Below are positions 53,593-62,964 of a stretch of 64,000 bases of DNA, one piece after another (position 1 is the stretch's first letter; every line of letters starts with the position of its first letter). Where the stretch lies: the NCBI RefSeq assembly GCF_000258425.1, contig NC_017461.1:558001-622000 (forward strand), given 5' to 3'. The notes under the pieces are model-generated. The model made no database searches. It was not told where the DNA came from and saw only the letters and a list, made by a program, of their open reading frames with translations. Source of the DNA: Fervidicoccus fontis Kam940. Its GTDB lineage: Archaea > Thermoproteota > Thermoprotei_A > Sulfolobales > Fervidicoccaceae. Made by a program: the position numbers and the translations under genes.

Positions 53593-54795
53593 ATGAAGGA
53601 AAGAGCAATATCTTATCTGGCTGTGACTGTCATAATAGCAGTTCTAGTGCTGGCATCGGTCGGAGCATACTTGGCTCTGAGCAAAGGCAGCTCAAGCACT
53701 CCAACATCTACACCTTCTCAGACTTCGACGCCTTCTCAAACGACCTCTGCCCCGATACAGACAACAACCCAGAAGCCCCCTGCTACAACAACGACATCTC
53801 AGCTTTCAGTGACGCTCAAGGCTGGAGGAGCGACCTTCCCGCTACCCCAGTACATAGCCTGGATAAACGAGTTCATGAAGAATTATCCCAACATCAAGAT
53901 ATCTTATGAGGGTGTGGGCTCGGGGGCGGGGCAGTCCAACTTCTTCGCAGGAGTCTTCGACTTCGCTGGAAGCGATCCGCCTCTCTCCAAATCTCAATGG
54001 AGCAACTACACGGGGAGGGTCATGCAGATCCCGATAGTCGCTGGTGCCATAGTAATAGTCTACAACGTACCGAACTTGAACGGGCAGCTCAAGGTGACTC
54101 CAGAGATACTCGCCATGATATACAACGGGACGATTGAGTACTGGGACGACCCGGCCATAAGGCAGGTGAACCCCAACCTCAACCTCCCCCACCAGAAGAT
54201 CTTCGTCGTCTTCAGATCTGATGCTTCCGGAACGCAGGAGATATTCACGACATATCTGAACGTCGCTGCCCCGCAGTACTGGCCGACCTCCCTCGTGGGT
54301 AAGGCTCCAGACTACCCAGTTAAGGCCACTGGGAGGGCTGCTGGAGGTCAAGGTAACCCGGGCGTAGCTGCAATACTCAACCAGACTCCATACTCAATAG
54401 GGTTCGTTGAGTGGAACTACGCCATTCAGCAGAACATGACGATGGCACTGCTCAGAAATGCCAATGGGAACTATGTGCTCCCTACTACTCAGGGAATCAT
54501 CGAGGCATTGAACTCCGCCGGGGGGAGCATACCTCTAGACCCCTTCGCCGACTTCAGCCAGGACATAAAGGCATTCCTCAACCTCCCAGGGAACGATTCT
54601 TACCCAATAATCGCTGCTACTCACCTCTTGGTGTGGGGCAAGTACCAGAACAAGGACATTGCGAAGGGTATTGCCACGTTCCTGGAATGGATTCTCAAGT
54701 ACGGAGATAACTACATAGTTCCTGGATATGCTCCGGTCGGGAGCACGTTGAAGCAGATAGGCTATAAGGCTGTGGATGTCCTGAACAGCCAGTGA
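53593..54795 (+). CDS. pstS: Phosphate ABC transporter substrate-binding protein PstS
   Basis: A 400-residue extracellular phosphate-binding protein. An N-terminal hydrophobic segment (about 8-29) anchors it, then a Ser/Thr/Pro/Gln linker (30-75), typical of archaeal cell-surface solute binders. The binding domain starts with LKAGGATFPLPQYIAWI; phosphate contacts lie in GSGAGQSNFFAG, FAGSDPPLSKSQW, and RSDASGTQEIFT. First gene of a pstSCAB operon with its own TATA box. No Cys lipobox is seen. Confidence 0.95.
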   Translation: MKERAISYLAVTVIIAVLVLASVGAYLALSKGSSSTPTSTPSQTSTPSQTTSAPIQTTTQKPPATTTTSQLSVTLKAGGATFPLPQYIAWINEFMKNYPNIKISYEGVGSGAGQSNFFAGVFDFAGSDPPLSKSQWSNYTGRVMQIPIVAGAIVIVYNVPNLNGQLKVTPEILAMIYNGTIEYWDDPAIRQVNPNLNLPHQKIFVVFRSDASGTQEIFTTYLNVAAPQYWPTSLVGKAPDYPVKATGRAAGGQGNPGVAAILNQTPYSIGFVEWNYAIQQNMTMALLRNANGNYVLPTTQGIIEALNSAGGSIPLDPFADFSQDIKAFLNLPGNDSYPIIAATHLLVWGKYQNKDIAKGIATFLEWILKYGDNYIVPGYAPVGSTLKQIGYKAVDVLNSQ

Positions 54796-54809
54796 AAGGA
54801 TGAGGTGGA

Positions 54810-55733
54810 ATGCAGAGGCCTCCGAAGCACGACAAGCTTTTTTTTCTATCGCTGCTCCCATTCGCTTCCATACTCATAGCTATCTTCATGTTCCTGTTCT
54901 ACTTCCTCTACGAGAAGTCGATCCCCATCCTCTCATCGGAGGGGATGAAGTTCTTAATTGGGAGTGTGTGGAATCCCGAAATGAACGAGTACCAGATCTT
55001 CCCAATGCTCCTTGGAACCCTCGAGACAGCTGCGATAGCACTGCTCATCTCTATTCCGCTCAGCCTAGCGGCTGTGGCTTTTCTCAACGAGTACGTTCCT
55101 TCGGGGAGAGTGGCGAAGTGGATCACGTTGATCTTCGAGCTCTTCGCTGGAATGCCCTCCATAATATTTGGAATATGGGGGGCCCAGTACTTGGCGGGGG
55201 CTCTCAAGGATAGCTTGATGGTTCCCCTTCATAACTACTTTGGCTTCATCCCGCTCTTCTCCTGCTCCCCAATGAGCGGCTTCACCCTTTTCACGGCCTC
55301 GATCCTCCTCTCCCTCATGATAACCCCATACATGTTCTCGATGCTCAACAGCTCCTACAATTCTATTCCTAGCCACATAAGGGAAGCTGCATATTCGATA
55401 GGGTTGAGGAAGTACCAGGTCTTCAGGATCCTCCTCTCGTATATGAAGCCTGGGACCTATGCCTCCCTCCTCCTGGGCTTTGGAAAGGCCGCGGGAGAGA
55501 CGGTGGCTGTTTCCCTCGTAATAGGGAACATAAACGTCGCATCCTACTGCCTCTTCTCTCCAGGAATGACGATATCTTCGCTCATAGCGAGTCAGTTCCC
55601 GGAGTCCTATCTATATCCAAACATGCTCTCAGCCCTCTATGCCGGGGGGTTGATTCTCCTGATAATAGGGATGGTGTTCAACTACCTAGGCTTCGTGCAA
55701 ACGAAGAAGTTCAGAGCGAGGTTGAACCTATGA
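54810..55733 (+). CDS. pstC: Phosphate ABC transporter permease PstC
   Basis: A 307-residue inner-membrane permease with six transmembrane segments. The EAA-type cytoplasmic loop reads IREAAYSIGLRKYQVFRILLSYMKPG and is followed by LLLGFGKAAGETVAVSLVIGN, diagnostic of PstC/PstA. PLSLAAVAFLNEYVP and ELFAGMPSIIFGIWG are further family signatures. Starts 14 bases after pstS with a GAGGTGG site and ends in an ATGA overlap with pstA. Confidence 0.95.
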   Translation: MQRPPKHDKLFFLSLLPFASILIAIFMFLFYFLYEKSIPILSSEGMKFLIGSVWNPEMNEYQIFPMLLGTLETAAIALLISIPLSLAAVAFLNEYVPSGRVAKWITLIFELFAGMPSIIFGIWGAQYLAGALKDSLMVPLHNYFGFIPLFSCSPMSGFTLFTASILLSLMITPYMFSMLNSSYNSIPSHIREAAYSIGLRKYQVFRILLSYMKPGTYASLLLGFGKAAGETVAVSLVIGNINVASYCLFSPGMTISSLIASQFPESYLYPNMLSALYAGGLILLIIGMVFNYLGFVQTKKFRARLNL

Positions 55734-56572
55734 AGATGGACAAGCTCCTGGACAGGGCATTCTTCCTCGCGGTTCTCTCCATGACGGCTATAGCCATATT
55801 CCCCTTCTTCGTCCTGCTGTTCCATGTCATAGAGAATGGCATTGAGGCTATCCTCCAAGTCGGGATCTTGAGATTCTTGACCTCCCTCCCCCCGAGTCCG
55901 GGGAATGGGATGGGGGGCGTCGGGCCAGCGGTCTTGGGAACGGTGATCGTCGTGGGGCTCTCGACCCTCTTCTCTATCCCCATATCTTTTGCTCTCTCGG
56001 TTCTGTTCGTGGAGTTCCCCAATTCTAGGATCTCAAAGATATCCTCGGTCCTCACGGATTCTCTGCTGGAGCTTCCCAGCATAATAGTTGGGATGCTCAT
56101 CTACGTCTTGGTCGTAGTCCCCATGAAGACTCCCTCTATGATTGCTGGCTCCATCGCATTGACTGTTGTATCTCTGCCTATTTACGTGACGTATATGAGG
56201 AACGCTTTACTTTCAGTTCCCCCGCAGTACAGGGAGGCCGGGTACTCGATAGGGCTGAAGAAGCTCCAGGTCCTCCTGAAGGTGATGATGCCGATAGCGA
56301 GGAGGGGTCTTTCTCTCTCGGTGGTGCTCGGAATTGCCAGGGCGATGGGGGAAACGGCTTCCCTCCTCTTCACGGTGGGCAATGTGCTGTATTATTATCC
56401 GAAAGATGTAGCTGAGCCTGGAACTACTCTCACTATACTGATATACAACTTCGTCCAGACTCCTTACGGGAACTACATCGCGATGGCGTGGGGCGCCGCG
56501 CTGATGATAGTCCTCTTCTATCTGCTGCTCTTCGCCATATCTAAGCTTCTGGTCAAGGAGGTGAGAATATGA
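55730..56572 (+). CDS. pstA: Phosphate ABC transporter permease PstA
   Basis: A 280-residue partner permease with six membrane segments. GGVGPAVLGTVIVVGLSTLFSIPISFALSVLF, LLELPSIIVGMLIYV, and the EAA loop YREAGYSIGLKKLQVLLKVMMPIARRG followed by LGIARAMGETASLLFTVGN are characteristic of PstA. Overlaps pstC upstream and pstB downstream by ATGA junctions, giving translational coupling. Confidence 0.95.
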   Translation: MKMDKLLDRAFFLAVLSMTAIAIFPFFVLLFHVIENGIEAILQVGILRFLTSLPPSPGNGMGGVGPAVLGTVIVVGLSTLFSIPISFALSVLFVEFPNSRISKISSVLTDSLLELPSIIVGMLIYVLVVVPMKTPSMIAGSIALTVVSLPIYVTYMRNALLSVPPQYREAGYSIGLKKLQVLLKVMMPIARRGLSLSVVLGIARAMGETASLLFTVGNVLYYYPKDVAEPGTTLTILIYNFVQTPYGNYIAMAWGAALMIVLFYLLLFAISKLLVKEVRI

Positions 56573-57339
56573 GGGAAGTTATAAGGACCGAGAGGCTCTC
56601 GTTCTGGTACGGGAGCAAGAAGGTGCTCCACGATGTGGAGCTGAGCATAATGGAGAACAGCATAACCGCGATCCTGGGTCACTCTGGCTCGGGGAAGAGC
56701 ACCCTCCTCAAGGTCTTCAACAGAATGACAGACCTCATACCTGGAGCTAGGATGAGCGGTAAAGTTGAGGTCTTCGGGAAGGACGTGAGGGAGTGGGATC
56801 CATATGAACTGAGGAGGAGGATGGGGATGCTGTTTCAGATCCCCAACCCCTTCCCCCATCTGAGCATTTACGATAACGTGGCCATTGCTGCTCAGGTATC
56901 TCGAAACATCAAGGATAAGAAGGAGATCCAGGCAACTGTGGAGTGGGCCCTGAGGGCAGCGGCCCTGTGGGATGATGTCGAGGACAGGCTCGATGATTTC
57001 CCATACAAGCTAAGCGGGGGGCAGCAGCAGAGGCTATGCCTCGCTAGAGCGCTAGCCATGAAGCCCGAGATACTGCTTCTCGATGAGCCTACTGCGAACA
57101 TAGACTTCGAGAACACGATAATAATAGAGAACGCTCTCAAGGATATAGCCAAGAGCTCCGGTATAACGATCGTTATAGTAACTCATCTCCCGGACCAAGC
57201 TGTAAGGGTCTCGAACTATATGATAATTATGAACAGAGGAGTAGTTGTTGAGGGAGGGAAGACAGAAGAGATAGTTAGGAATCCGAAGGAGAAGTTCACG
57301 AAGCTACTCTTCAATGGGTTCTTCCGGGAAAAAATTTAA
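56569..57339 (+). CDS. pstB: Phosphate ABC transporter ATP-binding protein PstB
   Basis: A 256-residue ATPase that powers phosphate import. Walker A GHSGSGKSTLL near residue 36, LFQIPNPFPHLSIYDNVA (the PNPFP motif is typical of PstB), signature LSGGQQQRLCLARAL, Walker B ILLLDEPTANID and the H-loop His in IVTHLPDQA. The final gene of the operon; no phoU follows. Its stop overlaps the convergent VapC-like gene by four bases. Confidence 0.96.
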   Translation: MREVIRTERLSFWYGSKKVLHDVELSIMENSITAILGHSGSGKSTLLKVFNRMTDLIPGARMSGKVEVFGKDVREWDPYELRRRMGMLFQIPNPFPHLSIYDNVAIAAQVSRNIKDKKEIQATVEWALRAAALWDDVEDRLDDFPYKLSGGQQQRLCLARALAMKPEILLLDEPTANIDFENTIIIENALKDIAKSSGITIVIVTHLPDQAVRVSNYMIIMNRGVVVEGGKTEEIVRNPKEKFTKLLFNGFFREKI

Positions 57340-57728
57340 GGGACTTCAGCCGATCGCATAGCTTTGATATATTTGGAAGCTATATCCTTCAGCTTTTCAT
57401 CGTCTGTTACTAAAGTAAAGCCGTTCCTAATGGCTATATATAAATAGACTGCATCGTAAACTGTTATACCTTCTTTTAAAGCTAAATTTAAAGCCTCGCC
57501 CTCAAAACCGGTTATGGAATAAGCCTCTATTGAAGAGAAGATCTTTGCTATGGAGCCTGCAAGCTTTAATGCTGTTTCCTCCTTAAGCCTTTTGAGCAAA
57601 AACGCTTCTTTCCAAACAGCATTCAAGCACTCATACAGAGCTAAATCTGTTGTGCTTGCATTTTCAAATGCTTCTAGCTTTTTGTTCTTAATCAAGTTTA
57701 TAATAGCGCTTGCATCCAGCAGATACAA
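57336..57728 (-). CDS. vapC: PIN-domain toxin (VapC family)
   Basis: A 130-residue PIN-domain ribonuclease. YLLDASAIINLI supplies the first catalytic Asp, ALYECLNAVWKEA the Glu, YDAVYLYIAI the next Asp and TLVTDDEKL the last. Paired with a VapB-like antitoxin two bases upstream. VapC toxins of archaea cut tRNA or rRNA; target unknown here. Confidence 0.93.
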   Translation of the reverse strand: MYLLDASAIINLIKNKKLEAFENASTTDLALYECLNAVWKEAFLLKRLKEETALKLAGSIAKIFSSIEAYSITGFEGEALNLALKEGITVYDAVYLYIAIRNGFTLVTDDEKLKDIASKYIKAMRSAEVP

Positions 57729-57730
57729 AG

Positions 57731-57958
57731 CTAATGCCCCTCCCTGTCTTCGCGTATTAGCCTCGCAATCTCATCGTCTTGAATAGCGGAAAGCTCTTGG
57801 GATATCTCGCTCAGCTCCTTTTCCACTTCCTTGAGGACGTACTTCTTTACTTCCTCTTCTATAGCCTTCCTTATTACAGGACCAGGCTTGATGCCATACT
57901 TGTCCATGAGCTCTTTCAGCCTTTTTGGAATCTTAGCGGAAACTGTTTCATAGCTCAT
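57731..57958 (-). CDS. vapB: VapB-type antitoxin (ribbon-helix-helix-like)
   Basis: About 75 residues. SAKIPKRLKELMDKYGIKPGPVIRKAIEEEV at the N-terminus is a ribbon-helix-helix DNA-binding pattern, and the acidic C-terminal helix should wrap and inhibit the toxin. ATG 57958 with GTGAT six bases upstream is preferred over the GTG three codons earlier. Expected to repress its own operon. Confidence 0.85.
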   Translation of the reverse strand: MSYETVSAKIPKRLKELMDKYGIKPGPVIRKAIEEEVKKYVLKEVEKELSEISQELSAIQDDEIARLIREDREGH

Positions 57959-58078
57959 ATTTATCACTGGTTTACTTTATATCTGTTTACTTATATAAAG
58001 GTTACTTTGTTAAATTATTAGTCTAAAAGCAAAGCGTAAAAAACTGGAGAAAACTTCAATTACTTATGGGGGTAAGTA

Positions 58079-58808
58079 ATGGGATACTTCAGCCCTGAGC
58101 CAAAGAAGAGAAAAAAGGAACTCTTCAACATGGAAGAAGAGTGAAATTTACTCGAGAATTCTCTTCAGAAGGGGAAAATGATTTCGGACACATGTCTGAG
58201 GAGGTACGGGAAGACCTCTCTTATGCTCACTTTCTTGAACGAGAAGCGGGAAAACTATATTTTCGTGGACTGCAGGCTGATGCAAAGAGGGGTATTCACG
58301 CTCAAGTCCTTCATTGAGATCCTCGAGGAAGAGCTGAGCAGGCTCGACTGGGCTCGCGATCTCCTAAAGAATATAGAAGAAGTTAGAGTTTGGACCTTTT
58401 GGAGTTAGGATCAGAGATAAGAAGGAGACCACGCTCCTCCGCATACTGAGATCGTTGGAAGGATCGGTCCTAGTTTTGGATGAAGCTAAGGAGCTCAGGA
58501 GATCGAACTACAGGTTTGACTCGCTACTTGCATACATATACGACGATCTGAACATAAAGGTTATCGTTTCAGGCTCCATGGTTGAACTCCTCTACAGGTT
58601 CCTCAGGGTAGAAGATCCTGAAGCTCCCCTCTACGGAAGGGCCTACTCGGAAGTTCGCTTGAAGCCACTCCCGAGGGAGAAGGCTATCGTCGCGATTGCC
58701 CATTTCTTCATGGGGAAGCATTTATACAATTCTTTCAAGAGGAGGGAGCTCTTGAGCTTCGCTCTGAAGTATCTCCTAGCATATCTCAAAAAATTCGGGT
58801 CATATTGA
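58079..58808 (+). pseudogene. Archaeal ATPase (AAA, PF01637-like), decayed
   Basis: ATG 58079 starts MGYFSPEPKKRKKELFNMEEE, typical of archaeal ATPases of this family. It stops at TGA 58142-58144 where a Leu codon is expected, then the same frame runs on with a damaged P-loop (CLRRYGKTS, where the family has GLRRYGKTS) and LNEKRENYIFVDCRLMQ. A frameshift at about 58392 moves coding to another frame: FGPFGVRIRDKKETT, then the Walker B-like VLVLDEAKELRR. The C-terminal part stops at 58808, about a third short. These proteins are often encoded by mobile or genomic-island DNA. Confidence 0.8.
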
Positions 58809-58922
58809 TCTTTTCTCTTTTCTGTTCGAGGAGAAAGCTTTTGGATGTGGTTTTATTATAGTAATATTCAAGAAGATAGATGCTCAACTTGATTGAATTT
58901 CAGGTAGGAGGTCTCTGTAATC

Positions 58923-60136
58923 ATGAAAAAGGTCGTAGTCGCGCAGCACCTATATGGCTTCATAGGAGGCGGGGAGATACTAGCAACTCAGTTCATAAAG
59001 GCCTTCAGAAAGATGGGCTATTCTATTGCGATAGCATCGACTGCTGAAATCAACAGGGATAAGGCGGAGAAGTGGTTCAACGTAGACTTGAGCGATGTCC
59101 GCACTTATGCTCTGTTCCCATTCTTCTTCCCGTACCTCGGTCTCTACCAAAGGTACTTCTTTCCATACGCGATAAACAAGGCAATAGAGAGGGAGAAGCC
59201 TGACCTCGTCTACATCGATACTCTGCTGTACAAGCCAGTTTTGAAGAAGAAGGAGAAGATGGGCTTCAAGATAATGAATTATATTCACTTTCCCGACCCG
59301 TATTAATATAGAGGATGGTCTAAGGAGGGCTTTTGACCCGGTCGCTGCTCAAAGGTTCAAAGAGGAGCAAAAAGAGTACCTGAGCAAGTACAACAGCGGA
59401 TGGTGGAGCTTCTACTACAGAGCATGGGCAAGAATTTCGAAGAGGATAATGGTCGAAGATCCGTTCAGTTCCGCAGAGTACGTCCTGACCAACAGCAAAT
59501 ACACTGCTCGAGCCATATATGCACTCTACGGGAAACAACCTACAGTACTGTATCCACCAGTCGAAGTAGAGATATTTGAGAGGAAGAGGAAGCCTTACAG
59601 CGAGAGGGAAAAAGCTGCCGTGATGATAGGAAGGATAACGAGGGAGAAGGGGCACCAAGCCGTAATAGAAGCGATCGCGAAGACCAAAAGCAAGCCCAAG
59701 CTCAGGATAGTGGGGGGGGCTTGCTCCCGCCGATTCTGCTTATAAGGATGAGATAGAGGCTTTTGCAAGGGAGAGGGACGTTGAAGTGGAATTCCACATA
59801 AATGTTCCGAGAGAGAAGGTTGCGGAGATAGCGGGCAGCTCCCTGCTGTTTATCCACAACACATCGGGAGAGCACTTCGGAATTGCAGTAGTAGAAGCGA
59901 TGGCTGCAGGGCTTCCCGTCATAGTGAGAAAGAGCGCAGGTCCCTATCTGGACATAATAGATGAGGGGAGATATGGGTTGTTCTTCGAGGGCATCGAAGA
60001 CCTGGCTTCGAAGATCGATGCCATAGCTGAAAGCGAGAGCGAGTGGAAGAAATACAGCGAGCTCTCAGAGAGGAGAGCAGAGGATTTCACTGAAGATAAG
60101 TTCTTCGAGAATCTTTCCAGAATAATGAGGGAGTGA
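58923..60136 (+). pseudogene. GT4 glycosyltransferase with two frameshifts
   Basis: N-terminal VVVAQHLYGFIGGGEILATQFIKAF and YIHFPDPY to a TAA (59304-59306) match the acceptor half. After a one-base shift, the frame continues with IEDGLRRAFDPVAAQRF, VLTNSKYTARAIYALYG and MIGRITREKGHQAVIEAI. At a run of eight G (59712-59719) a second shift occurs; removing one G restores VGGLAPADSAYKDEIEAF and the donor motif EHFGIAVVEAMAAGLPVIV to the stop at 60136. Joined length about 400 residues. It is either newly dead or affected by homopolymer sequencing errors. Confidence 0.85.
59712..59719. repeat. G8 homopolymer at a frameshift
   Basis: Eight consecutive G; deleting one base restores the GT4 frame across this site. 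Such runs slip in replication and are miscounted by several sequencing methods. Confidence 0.8.
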
Positions 60137-60238
60137 AGTTGCGCTTTTTTTAATTTAGAAGAAATCTCGCAAAGGTTAAGTATTTGGCATGATTTCTGAA
60201 ATAAACAGGATTGATGTGAGCGTTCAGGGGTAACCAGT

Positions 60239-61177
60239 ATGGCTGAGGAGAGAGATACTTGTGTGGTAACCGCGACTTATAAAAGAGCTTGGGCGCTGCC
60301 CTACTTCATAGGTTCTCTGAAGAGGCAGAGCCTTCTCCCTTCAAAGGTCATCTTCGTGTTGAAGCCTTCAGGTGATGAGAGTGAAGAAGTTATCGAAAAG
60401 GAGGCTCAAGGTCTGAACTACGAGATAGTTTTGCAGAAGAGCGGAAACTTTGTTGAAGCTGTCGAGCTTGGCATTAAAGCATGCGGAGGTCACAGTCTAA
60501 TCCTTTTTATAGATGATGATGCCATAGCTTCTGAAAACTGGATCGAAAAATATGTTCAGTTCTTCAATTTGAGAAAAGACGCAGGAGGTGCTGGTGGAGC
60601 CGTATATAAGGCGATTTTCGACGGCGATGATATCTCACCGACTGGAGACCATTTCTATGGAAGGGATACTTATAAGACGAAAGGAGGGATCCACAGGAGA
60701 CCACTGCCGGAGTATGAAGACTACTGTGAATGGCTCTCCACTTCAGGTCTCCCAAGAGGTAAAGAGTGCCAAGGGGATGCGATCCTCTCTACTCTCTTAA
60801 GCGGGGTGAACATGGCCTTCAGAGACGATGCCATTTTTGATTGCCCTCTCAGCAGGCTCTTCAAGAACAGCAGAAAGGGGTTCCATTCTGAGCAGACCCT
60901 CGCATTTTGTGCGAGGAGAAAGGGATATCACACGTACAGGCTGACCGGCGAGAGCTCTCCAGTAGTATATCATATAGTAGAGATCGAAAGCCTCAAGAGA
61001 AGAAAGGGGTTCATGAATGATTTTTGGATTCATTATGACATCGCGAGGGATTTCTGGAGGCTGAGGGAGCTCGGGGCGGAAGTCAATTTCCTTCACTATC
61101 TAATAGGTATGCTCATATTGGCGAGGAAAAAACCACTCGCCAGAATACCAGCAACTCTCTACGCTTTATTCAAGTGA
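60239..61177 (+). CDS. GT2 glycosyltransferase
   Basis: A 312-residue soluble GT2. CVVTATYKRAWALPYFIGSLKRQSLLPSKVI opens the domain, LILFIDDDAIASENWIEKYV carries the DDD metal site, and GFHSEQTLAFCARRKGYHTY the acidic acceptor motif. LLSGVNMAFRDDAIFD is the usual acceptor-loop region. No membrane anchor at either end, though the last 30 residues are moderately hydrophobic. Host-like base use and intact frame, unlike the neighbouring GT4. Confidence 0.88.
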   Translation: MAEERDTCVVTATYKRAWALPYFIGSLKRQSLLPSKVIFVLKPSGDESEEVIEKEAQGLNYEIVLQKSGNFVEAVELGIKACGGHSLILFIDDDAIASENWIEKYVQFFNLRKDAGGAGGAVYKAIFDGDDISPTGDHFYGRDTYKTKGGIHRRPLPEYEDYCEWLSTSGLPRGKECQGDAILSTLLSGVNMAFRDDAIFDCPLSRLFKNSRKGFHSEQTLAFCARRKGYHTYRLTGESSPVVYHIVEIESLKRRKGFMNDFWIHYDIARDFWRLRELGAEVNFLHYLIGMLILARKKPLARIPATLYALFK

Positions 61178-61295
61178 GTTTCCTCTATGCTTCATAGAGC
61201 GGGATTTTCAGCATAAAAAAATTAGTTTTCAATCTCCTTTAGACTGAAGTCCACATATCCAAAGCCCCAGTGCCCTTTCTCTGAAAAGATTTTCA

Positions 61296-61877
61296 CTAGG
61301 CAGCTTTTCCTATAATATCCCAGGAATTCTCCAGGAAGCCTTTGACCTTCAGGGACTCAGCATTCTTCTCCCTTATGGGTCTCAAATTTTCCCAGTCCTC
61401 CTCGGTTATCGGAGCTTCCCTTGACTCGCTCCTGAGGCCCCTGTAGAGGTCCACAGCTAGTTTCCAGCCGCTCTCGTTTATTGGTACTGTGAGGAATATG
61501 TGGTATAGAAGCGTTGTTTTGAATAGCCTGGGGATCTCAGCCAGGAGATGTATGATTATCAGATCTTCTCCTACCATCATTCCCTCCACGAAGACTACTT
61601 TCTTCGAGAGAGCATAGAAGAGGGATGTGGGCGTGAAGAGGGCTAGTGCGAGGCTCTTCATCACATCGGAGGTGCTCGCGGTAGCCTTAACGCTCATCTT
61701 CTCTAGAACCTCCTTCGCCTCATCTCTGTCGAGGTCCTCGAACTTTATCCCCTTATCAGAAATCATCTTCTGAAGAGGCTTTCTCCCGAGCATCCCGACT
61801 CCATGCTTCTTCTTCAGCTCCCCGAAGAATTTATCGTTCGCGAAGAGAACGAACGGCTCGTGCTCAACTGTTCCCAT
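61296..61877 (-). CDS. Hypothetical protein
   Basis: A 193-residue protein I do not recognise. It is mostly helical, with a Lys-rich N-terminal third (FVLFANDKFFGELKKKHGVGML), one hydrophobic segment (SLALALFTPTSLFYALSKKVVFVEGMMVG), a second around LLAEIPRLFKTTLLYHIFLTVPI and a charged C-terminus. No Cys, metal site or nucleotide motif. It reads on the opposite strand to the glycan genes, 118 bases from a GT2 and 162 bases before a radical SAM gene on the same strand. Confidence 0.55.
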   Translation of the reverse strand: MGTVEHEPFVLFANDKFFGELKKKHGVGMLGRKPLQKMISDKGIKFEDLDRDEAKEVLEKMSVKATASTSDVMKSLALALFTPTSLFYALSKKVVFVEGMMVGEDLIIIHLLAEIPRLFKTTLLYHIFLTVPINESGWKLAVDLYRGLRSESREAPITEEDWENLRPIREKNAESLKVKGFLENSWDIIGKAA

Positions 61878-62039
61878 CAGTTTTCACTACGCAAAAGTTC
61901 CTTGAAAATACATTATCCTATCGAATATATAAATTTATAGATTTTTCTTTTTGAGCTGATTATTTAATCAAGAGTTTCAATATAGAATGAAAATTTTTGA
62001 AATGTTTTTATTTTTCGATAGAAGAGAGCTCGATGAGAA

Positions 62040-62864
62040 TCAGATGAATTCCCTCGGTATTCCATCGGGGCTGAATGCTTTCTTCGGCCATATTCCATGC
62101 CTATTCATTAGCTCGACAACATGCGGATAGAGGAATACATACTCCTCCTCGAAGCTTTCCTCAAGAGATGGATCTATGCTACCCAGCCTCTCCTTGAGCT
62201 CTCTGCAAGATTCCTCTCCGCTGAAGCTCATCATCACTGCTGGATGAGCTTCGACACCCGCATCCAGGAGGTTCTCCAGAGCTCTTATCTGAAGCTCGAA
62301 GAATTCTTGCCTCGCTCCAGTTATCTCGAAGAATTCTTCGCTATTGCAACCCTTTATCGATACTCTGACGTGGAGATTCACGAAAGGAGAGAGCTCCTGG
62401 GCGAGCTCCCTCGAATATCCCAAGTATATGCCGTTCGTCTCCAGAATGAAGGTTTTATCCCGATCTCGGAATGTTCTCAGCACTCCGAGGAGGTGCTCGA
62501 AACCCAGGGTTGGCTCCCCTCCACTGATTCTAACATAGCTATATCCCTTTTCCTCAGCTATCAGAGAGAGCCTTTCAGCTACAGCTTCAGGGGAGTAAAA
62601 TTCGCCGTAGCTCCTAGGGCTATCCCTCTGTCTCCAGCTCCAGCAGAACTTGCACTTCAGATTGCAGCCCACGGCATCAGCTGTAGCTATTCCTCCGTAC
62701 CATCTACCTCCCCGGAACCTGTAGTACTTCCTGTAGAGAGATCCCCCCTCTCTTCTTGTCACGACTTCCTCAATGATTTTGCCCAGTGCAATGGGGTCGT
62801 ATCCCGTCTCCATGCCGAACAGCTCTTCTTTTGTGATCCCTCCTTCCCGAAGTTTCTCAGTCAT
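62040..62864 (-). CDS. Radical SAM protein
   Basis: A 274-residue radical SAM enzyme. The 4Fe-4S motif CxxxCxxC is CNLKCKFC near residues 66-73, followed by the SAM-contact GGEPTL motif in SYVRISGGEPTLGF, then FILETNGIYL and HVRVSIKGCN, all standard for the partial TIM barrel. No SPASM or C-terminal extra cluster domain is seen. It resembles pyruvate-formate-lyase-activating-like and archaeal uncharacterised subfamilies. It starts at ATG 62864. Substrate unknown. Confidence 0.85.
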   Translation of the reverse strand: MTEKLREGGITKEELFGMETGYDPIALGKIIEEVVTRREGGSLYRKYYRFRGGRWYGGIATADAVGCNLKCKFCWSWRQRDSPRSYGEFYSPEAVAERLSLIAEEKGYSYVRISGGEPTLGFEHLLGVLRTFRDRDKTFILETNGIYLGYSRELAQELSPFVNLHVRVSIKGCNSEEFFEITGARQEFFELQIRALENLLDAGVEAHPAVMMSFSGEESCRELKERLGSIDPSLEESFEEEYVFLYPHVVELMNRHGIWPKKAFSPDGIPREFI

Positions 62865-62964
62865 TTTGAGGAAAGTTGATCCTTTTGAGAATATGTTCCA
62901 AGGCGCTCATAAGCTTTTTGAAGGACAGAAAGAAATGTGAAAAATTGGAAATGTTGTGAGCTTC

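Noticed and set aside
53842-54351. 169-codon minus-strand frame inside pstS
   Set aside because: Shadow of a clearly recognised gene; G+C-rich codons leave few stops on the opposite strand.
54800-55213. 137-codon plus-strand frame overlapping pstC
   Set aside because: Out of frame with the PstC motifs, which occupy the same bases.
62121-62879. 252-codon plus-strand frame opposite the radical SAM gene
   Set aside because: The minus strand carries the intact CxxxCxxC and GGEP motifs; the plus frame is a shadow.
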